Assembly (NCBI RefSeq): GCF_017591425.1
Contig: NW_024466512.1
Span: 22,869,501-22,933,500 of the forward strand
Direction of reading: 5' to 3'
Origin: Ochotona curzoniae
Lineage: Eukaryota; Chordata; Mammalia; Lagomorpha; Ochotonidae
Length of the DNA: 64,000 nt
Made by a program: the position numbers and the translations under genes. The notes under the pieces are model-generated. The model ran no database searches and was not told the origin of the DNA. It was given only the letters and a program-made list of their open reading frames with translations. Below, one piece after another: positions 1 to 10,100 of this stretch. How positions within the stretch are numbered: position 1 is the stretch's first letter; the number at the start of each line of letters is the position of its first letter.

Positions 1-385
1 GATGTTTTATTTCTGATTATTCATTATATCCATTCTGATGAATGACAAAGCATAAATGTTTTATTGAACTAGCTTTGACTTGTCACAAGGTTACTTTATA
101 ACTTAAAAAATATGAGATGATATATATGTGCTGATATTTAAAAAAATCACTTGGGCCTTTAAATGTGATTTTTTTAAGTTGTAGAAAATAGTAAAGAATA
201 AATATTGTCTCGCTTGTGAAGGAATAGGGTATATGTCTATGTGAAGATCATATAGTAAGTAAGATCTCTTAGCATGGATAGTAGAAGGGAAGAAGAGTCT
301 GTTCTCTTTATATTTTTTTATAGTATTTAACTTAAAAATTATATTCATATATTAATTTGAGAGAAAACCATCTGCATTGGTTTCC

Positions 386-640
386 CAGTGCTTCCTCAAC
401 AAACTGTTATAACTGGAGACATTAAAGTAACAGAAATTTGGGAAGCTGGACTGTAACATTGTACTAACAATATTGGGACACACTTAAATAACAGACTGAT
501 GGAAGCATGACTCCTTATAAAGGACTGTACTACTGTAGCAACATGGGCAAAATCTGTCAGGAGGGTGGGAGTTGGAGTATGGGGGGGGGAATCCCAGTCT
601 CCACTAAATTGCACCATAAAAATCAAAATTAAAAAAATAA
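386..640 (+). mobile_element. LINE-1 3'-end fragment
   Basis: The sequence ends in GGTGGGAG/GGGGGGAATCCCAGTCTCC followed by an A-rich tail, like the purine-rich 3' UTR end of lagomorph L1. The 5' limit is uncertain. Confidence 0.45.
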
Positions 641-724
641 CAAATTTGTCTCACATTTGGGAAGCTAAATGTCCAATTCAAGGTACCAGTGAGGCCTTTA
701 TCCCCGTGAAACTTATAGGAAAGA

Positions 725-1040
725 ATCTTACTTTGTGATCTGCTAGTCTCCTAGGGTTTGCCAGCAGTCCTTGGCTCTCCTTGGCTTGTAGCTGCAACTG
801 CTTTCCTTGTCACATGGCATTCTACCTGAATGTGATTGTTTTCCCGTGTAACTTCTTTTAAGGACATGTAATCAAAGTGAATTAAGTGTTTACCCTACTT
901 TAATGTCAGCGTTAATGTTGCCAGCTGATACCTGTAATAACTCTGTTTCCAAATAAGGTCACAATATGAAGTACTAGAAGTTAAGTCTTCAACTTAACTT
1001 TTTAACTATCTTTTTGGGGAACAAATCATAACACATCTTT
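725..1040 (+). mobile_element. Ancient LTR-like interspersed repeat (MaLR-type probable)
   Basis: Recognisable stretches are CCTTGGCTTGTAGCTGCA, TTTCCAAATAAGGTCACA and ATCTTTTTGGGG...ACAAATCATAACAC. These belong to a common old mammalian repeat that I recall as MaLR type; the exact subfamily is not determined. Confidence 0.5.
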
Positions 1041-1123
1041 GTTGGTATGGCAAGGAAACAGGTAGACCAGTATTTAAGGTTGTAACTATTTCTGAAATAA
1101 CTAATTTAGACTTTTATTTTAAG

Positions 1124-1185
1124 CTTCAGAAAAAATGCTAAAAGCATGGAAAGAAATGGAAGAAAAGGCTATCCACTATGCTGAG
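1124..1185 (+). CDS. CHUK: CHUK coding exon, eighth from last
   Basis: The acceptor is AAG and the exon starts with CT completing a split Ser codon. It reads SEKMLKAWKEMEEKAIHYAE and ends on GAG before a GTAAAA donor. This is scaffold-domain helix. Confidence 0.93.
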
Positions 1186-4100
1186 GTAAAAAAAAAATCA
1201 CTGAATTAATTCTGTATGCTTATTAATGCTTGATGTCTCCCTTGGAAATTATCTTTGTTTTTAGTATATAAAGAATATTTTAGTATATAAAGAATATTTT
1301 TCTTGTCATTCCTGAATTTTAGACAATATCTAATAGATGATTTGTGTTTTTAGATATAGGTACCATAATGGATAAAAGTAATGGTTGTGAGCAAATTCCT
1401 TAGCTTCTCAATGTCCTCTATTAGGGGTATGAAGATTAGGTGGAGTCAGTTAAATGCCATTGATTTAGTTTTGGATGGCTGCACATTCTGGTCTACTTGA
1501 CACAGTCCAGTTTATACCTTATATCCCATACTTACCAGAAGTACTCATATCAGTCTTAAAATTGTATCAGTAATAACAATGATTTTCATGACTGCTTTAT
1601 CTATCTTGTTAGAGACATTTCTTTTGTGTTTCTCCAGAGGAAAAAGTAAATGCTAGTAGCTTGCTGTTATTAGGAGAGGAAAGCAAGAAGTATAGAATAA
1701 GTATGTCCCCATCACTTCTCGGCCTTTTGGCTAAGATCAAATGTAGAATGTCATTAGGTGAAAGATGAAATGTCACAATCCAAAGAATTAAAAGGAAAAA
1801 AAAACCTAACACAATCTGTGTTTTGTAGTAAATGATCACATTCTATATCCTTAAGGCCTGAGTTTTGTCTGTCACTTTCTACATTTTCATCATATTTTAG
1901 GTTGGTGTCATTGGATACTTAGAGGATCAGATTATGTCCCTGCACACTGAAATCATGGAGCTACAGAAGAGTCCCTATGGAAGACGTCAGGGAGACTTGA
2001 TGGAATCTCTGTAAATATTGCCTTTGTTGCTTGTCTTGTTAGCTGTAATGTTTTTACATTTTATTTAACATGCAGAGAGACAAAAAGAGACAATTCTTCC
2101 TTTTGCCAGTTTCCTCCCCAAATGTACATAAACAGCTGAGGCTAGGCCAGGCTGAGTCAAGAACCTGGAGCTAAATTTTAGTCTCCCCTAAATGAATGGC
2201 AAGGATGCAACTACTTGAGCCATCATCACTTGTGCCTTTCCAGGGTGCTGGAAGCTGGATTGGAAGCTTAAGCTAAGCTGGGACTCAAATCCCCCTCTCT
2301 GATATGGTATATGAGGAACCAAGTTAGAGGCAGAGCAGCTGGGACCTTAACCCGCACTCTGATATGGATCTTAGTGTTGCAAGTAACAACTTAACTTACT
2401 GCTCCAGAAAATCAGTTCCTTTAGTTTTCAAAGCTTCTTTTTCATGTGAGTGAAAAAAAGAGAATTAAAACACATCTAAGTTACAGACTATTTTCATATT
2501 TACTATATTTCTGGTCCAAGATATTGCTTCCTAAATGTCTGAATTTCTGTAATCACAAGCCAACATTTTTGTCTATTTAAATATTTCTGTTGCTGGAGCT
2601 GGCATTGTGGCATAGTGAGTTAAGGTGTCTCCTGTGAGGCTGGCATCCCATATGTGCTCTGATTCATGTCTTGGCTACTGCACTTTTGATCCAGCTCCAT
2701 GCTAATTCCCCTGGCAAGGCAACGGGAGTGACCAAATCTGTGGGTCCCTGAACCATGTAGGAGACTATAAGAAGTTCCTGACTTCTGGTTTTGGTTTGCC
2801 CCTCCCCTACCTATTGTGACCATTTGGGAATTAGACCAGTTGAAGAGCAATCTCTTTGTGTCTTTTTTTCTCTTTCTGTAACTACCTTTCCAATAAGAAA
2901 ATCTTTTAATAATTTTCTCTACAAAGATGTATTTGTAGTGATAGAATAAAGCAGGAATGAAGTATGCTAAATTTAGCATTTTAAGAACTTGACTAATTCT
3001 TGCTTATTACTCAGTAAAATGCATTCTAAAATATTCATTGGCATTATATACTTTAAAATGGGATCATTACACAAAAACCAAAATTGTTCAAGTTGTGGCT
3101 TATTGGAGTCATTAAGTTACTGTCACAAATGGAAGCATATTTTCTCTTTTGCAGAGAACAGCGTGCCATTGATTTATATAAGCAGTTAAAGCACAGACCT
3201 GCAGGTAAGACACTTATTTGTTAATATTTTGAGATATTTTAGGAAACTCAACAAAGAATAAATTTGTGATATTTCAAGTTTTAAAATTTTACATCTTTAA
3301 AAACCTTTAGAGTAAATCCCAGTTTTGGTATTGCCATTGGAACATTTATGGTATGTGCCACAGCTTTAAATGTATGAGAATTTTAGTGATTTGAAAGGGA
3401 AGTAATAAGTTTAAAAAGAATTTGATATATGAGATTGAGCTGTGTATTGGTTAGAGTTAGAGGGAAGGCCCTTGTTTTAGGCCAAAGCAGTTTACTTTGA
3501 AAAGGATGTGTTCTGGGCTGGTGGCGTAACATAGCAGGTGGAGTTCACCACCTGGCACACTGTCATCTCATTGGTACTGGTTCAAGTCCAAGCTGCTCCA
3601 TTTGCAGTCCAGCTCCCTGCTAATGGCTGGGAAACACAACAGAAAGTAGCCCAAGTGTTCAAGGCCCTGCTACAACAGAAGAGACACTGATGAAGCTCCT
3701 GGCTCCTGGCTTTCGCCTAGGCTAATGCTGTCTGTTGCAATCTCTCTGTTTCCCAATCCAGTGCTCTTTGTAGATCATATTTAGCAGATATAAAACAGAA
3801 ATTGTTTTGCAAATGAAACAAGAAATCAGTTAAAAGATATATTTATATGAAAGAATAGAGAGACAGAAACAGAGACATCTTCAGTCTACTCTGTACTCCC
3901 CAGGTGGCAAGATATTCCTAACTAAAAATTTGTTTTAAAAGCTTATTGAATAAAAGTAAAATATATGTCTTTAATACTCATTATACATTATCCATTAAGT
4001 TTAAAGTACGTGTATCCATCCCCCCACTGGAATTTGTGAGCTTTCCCAAAATGACTTTTTTGTGGGATCAGTAACAATATCGAAGATTTGTAAAACTATA

Positions 4101-7100
4101 AAACAATTCCAGTTTATTCACTTTTTTTTCCTTTGCTTTGGGAAATATAGTTAGTTAAATTATTGCATAAATATCTCTTAAAACTTTTGTTAATTCCTGA
4201 AAAACCCTATGGGGAGCTCAAGACATTTTGAGACTTGAGAACTGCTTATTTAGATTGTCCTTTTAGGTGGGAGTTTGGGAGGTAATCCCAGCCTATACAA
4301 AAATGTACCACATAATTCAAAATTCAAAATAAAAATATTTTTTAAAAAATTAAAAAAAAAATAGGTTGTTCTTTTCAGAAGCTAGGCTGTTTAGGGCCCT
4401 GCGCAATAGCATAGTGGTTAAAGTCCTCACCTTGCATGTGCCAGGATCCCATATGGGCACTGGTTCTAATCCCAGCAGCCCCACTTCCCATCCAGCTCCC
4501 TGGTTGTGGCCTTGGAAAGCAGTGGAGGATGGCCCAAAGCCTTGGGACCCTGCACCCGCATGGGAGACCCGAAAGAGCTCATGGCTCCCGGTTTTGGATT
4601 GGCATAGCACTGGCCGTTTCGGTCACTTGGGGAGTGAACCATCAGATAGAAGATCTTCCTCTCTATCTCTCCTCCTGTATGTATATCTGATTTTGCAATA
4701 AAAATAAATAAATCTTTTAAAAAAGCAGCAGCAGCAGCTAGGCTGTTAATGAAGAGAAATGAAAGAATATAGACTCAAAGGGTCAGTTTTCAGAAGGGGC
4801 ACATGAGTATTTTACATGCTTGGGACCAAAAACCCATAGTCTCTGAATAATCTGAAAGTTGACTCCAGAAATTAGTAGGAGGGATTAGCCCTGCTGCCCT
4901 TGATATTGTAAGGAAAATGGGTGTGGATACAGATTATTTTGTGGCAGAAGAGATTACAAGGTCACGATTCTGCTGCCTTTGGCTGCTATCAGGAAGCAGG
5001 AAGTGAGGTTAATTGTGTAATGGAAGATGTGATGACCTCCATTGTGGATTTGAGGAATGTGCTAAAGATTCAAAAGCTAGTGTGTGCAGTGGAAGATGTT
5101 GCTGATCAGGAACATATATCAAGAATCTAGAGTAGAAGTGAAGTCGTGTTAGTTGTTGTAACAATAGAGTGAACAAATTCCTTTCTTTTCCCCTTTAATC
5201 ATTATTCATGTCTTCTGTTCAGTGAGTCAGATCTTGCAGGTGAAGGTGTACAAAATTAAAATGTACTGATCCAGTCAGGAGCTTTGCAGTAACCCACTCA
5301 GCATGTCAGCAGAATGAATTTACTATGTAGATAGTCTCTTTGAACTGACAGTCGCCTTGACTGGTTAAGACAAGTTTTTGTCTATCATTAAGGTTTATAT
5401 AATCTCATTTGGTGTATGGTCTCTGGTGTATTTTCTAGCTTAGAGTTGAAACTTTTACTTAATTGAAAATTGTGTGCTTGGCATAATAGCCTAGTGGCTA
5501 AAGTCCTTGTCTTGCCCGTGCTGGGATTCCATATGGGCGCCAGTTCTAATCTTGGTGACCCTGCTTCCCATCCAGCTCCCTGCTTGTGGCCTGGGAAAGC
5601 CATTGAGGATGGCACAGGGCCTTGGGATTGGGCACCTGTGTGGAGGACCGGGGGAGGCTCCTGGCTTTGGATTGGCTCAGTTCTGGTCACTGTGGCCGCT
5701 TGAGGAGTAAATCAATGGACAGAAGGTCTTCCTCTCTGTCCTCCTCTCTGTATAATTACTTTTCCAATAAAAATAAAAAAATCTTAAAGAAAATAGTGAA
5801 AACCAACTTCCTTATTTTTCCTATGTAGAAGGCTGAAGTTCTGTGGTCTTTGTCTAAAAAAGCTAGTTATATGAGAAAGCTTTGGGGCTTGGTATGTGGA
5901 AAATAGGAAGGAATGCTTGGAGAAGAGCAGTTTGGGAGCCTCATCTCTGGTTTGTAGTGGTGGAAGAGTGAGAGATGTATGGGGAGTAAAGTTGAGTTAT
6001 GGAGAAAATCTTTGAAGTTAAAACAAGACAGCTTCCCCCTCTCCAAGATTTATTTATTTGAAAGGTAGAGTTACAGAGAGAAAAGGAGAGAGGAATGGGG
6101 GGAGCGCCAGCTTTTCCATCTGCTAGTTCACACCTCGTGGCTGCAGTGGGCCAGGCTGAAGCCAGAAGCCTTGATCATCATCCAGGTCTCTCACGTGGAT
6201 TCAGGAGCCCAAGCCGGGAGCCTTCGCCTGCTGACTTCCCAGATGCATTAGTAGGGAGCTGGATTGGAAGTGAAGCTGCCAAGACAATATTCTCTCCTGC
6301 TGTTGTAGGTGGTAGCTTAACTCAGTACAACCTAATTCCAGCTCCAGGTCACAGCTTTCTTAACTTCCTTTGATATTCCTTTCATAGTTTTTGCTTTGGT
6401 AAAATGGGGGTTACCACAGTAACCTGATTATAGGACTGCTTTGAGAATCAAAAGAAAAAATTATGAGTAAGTATTAATAATAATAGTATTCTTGCATTCA
6501 GGTGTAATTGTTCATAGAAAATACTAGCATGATACACATGAGCAATTTTCAGCTCTTTTAAACTTAGGTAGTATTTTGTGAATGATTAATGGTAATTTTT
6601 TAACTGAAGTAACATCTAAAATTGTAAAACTTTTGGTGGCTCACAGCAATCCAATTTGAAGGTATCTATTATCTACCACTGGCTTTAAGATGTCATGCTG
6701 CCAGGGCTGGCACTAGAGCATGGCAGGTTAAGCTACCACCTACACCACCAGCATCCCACAAAGATGCTGGTTGGAGTCCTGGCTATTCCACTTCGGATCC
6801 AGCTCCAATCTAGTGTGCCTAAAAAAGCAGTGGAAGATGGTCAAAGTACTTGTACTTTGTAAGACCCACAAATGAAGCTCCTATTTTTAAAAGAAAACCG
6901 TTATGGGCCTGGTGCGGTAGCCTAGTGGCTAAAGCCCTCATCTTGAACATGCTGGAATCCTATACGGGCATCAGTTAATATCCTGGCAGCCCTGCTCCCA
7001 TCTTCCCATCCAACTCCCTGCTTGTGGCCTGGGAAAGCGTTTGAGAATAGCCCAAGGTCTTGGGATCCTGTACCTGCGTTGGAGACCAGGAAGAAGTTTC

Positions 7101-10100
7101 TGGCTCCTGACTTCGGATCATCTCAGCTCCAGCCGCTGTGGCCGTTGGGGAGTGAATCAGTGGATGGAAGATCTTCTTCTCTGTCTCTCCTCCTTTCTGT
7201 ATATCTGACTTTCCAGTAATAATAAATAAATCTTAAAAAAAAAAAAAGTTGTTCTACCTCAGACCTCAGACCTCAGACTGAATGTTTAGTGTTTCTACTG
7301 ATCCCTTTATTTATGCCATCAGGTTTAATTTAAGACAGCTTTTGTCGAGGTTTTTTGTGGTCTTTGAGCAAATGAATAAACAAAATTTTAAGCAATAGTT
7401 TGGGGGCGTTAAAATTGGATGAATGTCCTGTGTTTCTAAATAAGTGATGTTAATCATCCAAGAAAAATTAGTCTATGACAGAGGCTGAATATGCATGTGG
7501 AGTTTGAATTAGGGTGAGTTAAAAATAGACAAACGTGTTCTCGAGCACAGGTCACTAATGTCTTGGAAGATCCAGGAATAGATTTTTAGGTGTGTGCTTT
7601 AAACATGCACAATCATAGCTTAATTACTTTTTAAATTTTATTTTTATTTGAAAGGCAGAGTTGCAGAAAGAGAAAGGCAGATCTTCCATCTGCTGATTCA
7701 CTGAATCACTGCCCAAATGACAGCAGTGGCCAAAGCTGGGCCAATCCAGAGCCAGGAACCAGGAGCTTCTCCCAGGTCTCCCGCATGGGTGCAGGGCCTG
7801 AGTACTTGGGTCGTCTTCCGCCACTGTCCGAGGCCATTAGCAGGGGGCTGGATGCAAAGTGAAGCCACCAGGACTCAAGCTGATGCTGCAGGTGGAGGCT
7901 TAACTTGTTCCACCACAGTGCCCGACTCTAGTTTTGTTTTTTGATATATAGCTAGAATTAATTTTGTATAATTTTAAAATAATCTGTCTTGACCTAGTTC
8001 TTAATATAGATGAAGATAGTTATTAAGGTTTTCAGCAATTTTTTGTTTGTTGGCTAGTATGTTTAATGCAGAAGAAAATTTACATATGCTGACTAAAGTG
8101 TTTTATAGATCACTCTTACAGCGACAGCACAGAGATGGTGAAGATAATTGTGCATACTGTGCAAAGTCAGGATCGAGTTCTCAAGGAGCTATTTGGCCAC
8201 CTAAGGTAGAAAAATCATTTATTTTCTAGTGTAAAACCAATAAAGCTAGAATATTTTATCATATTCCTTTAAAAACATAATACCTTCATTGGTAAATGTA
8301 CTAGACTCAGGAATCCTGAGTTCTAGCAGTACTTTGGATAGCATAGCCAATGATGCGTACATAGGTTTTTCAATGTTTTGTTTATATGCGTTGCTTTGGG
8401 GATCAGTCATCAAATCCCATGCTGATTATGGCTAATTTCCCTAGTTCTGAGTTTGGCAGTATGATATGAAGTATAATAGTCTTTGTGCTTGTGTAAGTTA
8501 TCTGACACTGATTTAATTTCTCTAGCAAGTTGTTGGGCTGTAAGCAGAAGATTATTGATCTACTCCCCAAAGTGGAAGTGGCCCTCAGCAACATCAAAGA
8601 AGCTGACAATACTGTCATGTTTATGCAGGGAAAGAGGCAGAAAGAAATATGGCATCTCCTTAAAATTGCATGTGTAAGTAGCTTAATGAGTTATTTAAGG
8701 TGACGTTGAGTGGATGTTCCCTGCAAAAGGGATTTTTGTCCGCATGAGCTGGAGCCTCTTAAAGATAGATTTTGTTGTGGGTTGAGTTTCACGTTCCTTT
8801 CTTGGTGTCTTGCCTAGTAGTTGAGATGCAGGATGTTATCCTACTACCACTGTCCTTCTCAATTCTCCTGTCTTCCTGCTCTTTCTAGCTCAGGACCACT
8901 GAGTTCAAGAAACCTGTCCTTTGTTTCATTGGGTATTAGAGGGACAGATACATTTTGTTTCAGTCAATGAAAGACACCATGGGGCCGGCATTGTGGTGGT
9001 GCAGATAAACCCACCACCTGCATTGCCAGCATCCAATATGGCACCTATTTGAAGCTCCACTTCCGATCCTTCTTCCTATTAATGCACCTCAGAAAAAAAG
9101 AACAGAGACCCAGACAAAGTTCCTGGCTCCTGGCTTCAAAGCATCCAACTGCAGCCCTTGTCACCATTTGGAGAATGAATCAGCAGATGGAAGATCTCTC
9201 TCCATCTCTCTTTCTTTTTCTCTGTAATTCTACCTTTCAAATTAATAAATGAATCTTTTTAACTGGATGTAGTTTGATAAATACTCCATGTGTATAAAAG
9301 TGGGGAAATAAATTTAAGACTGAGGAATATGGTATAAGAAATTGTGTGAGTCAATAGAAGTGCTTGCTTCTAATCTTTTGGTTTTGTTTTTCTTCTCTGT
9401 TCAGACCCAGAGTTCTGCTCGATCTCTTGTAGGATCCAGTTTAGAGGGTACAGTAACCCCTCAGGCATCAGCCTGGCTTCCCCCAACTTCAGTACAACGT
9501 GAACATCCTCTGTCATGCGTGGTAACTCCTCAGGATGGGTGGGTTCACTTTGTAACAATAGAGTTGTATTCCCAGAATGGTGGTGGAAGAAAGCTGTAAA
9601 GGGTGGTGGCCAGGGTGGTCCTCAGTGCCTGCAGACTGAGTTGAATGTCCCTTGTAATGATCTTGGGTAATTTATTTGACTTCATAAATGTTCAAATTCT
9701 TCACCTATAAAATGAGAATGTCTGTAAGTACTCTTCTGAAAGTTCATTTGAGGTATATGGGAAGAAAATAGTCAGCCAATGATAATTATTTTAAGCTCAG
9801 TCCAAGTTTTAAGTTTTTTCTCTGTTATTGGCTTATCAATCTATTTTATCAAAACCTATTCCTTTCTTTGTCATTTATCTGTGTAAGAAAGAATGCTGCT
9901 TTTTGCATTTATCATTTTGAGTCCTTGATTACCCTTCTAACAAATTGTTAAGAGCTACTCTATTTCATAACTTAGCATTGCAAAGATCAGTCTTCTTTCA
10001 GGGTCTGAAGTTAATTTTGCAATTGAGAACTCAAGTTTGAATCTTTGCATTTCTTTTATTAATTCCTACTCTTCTGCTAAAATATGAATACTGTCCATTT

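Noticed and set aside
4366..4701. Open frames of 60-110 codons over SINEs, also at 5470, 15082, 22546, 33294, 51019, 56455, 59771 and 61284
   Set aside because: They repeat the same peptide motifs (HMGAGSNPGSP, LPACGLGKQ, GPSSTAFPGHKQGAGWE) because they translate the same SINE; no protein function.
4921..5130. 69-codon frame with a fairly protein-like composition in a CHUK intron
   Set aside because: No recognised family, no splice sites that would join CHUK in frame; a search would be needed to keep it.
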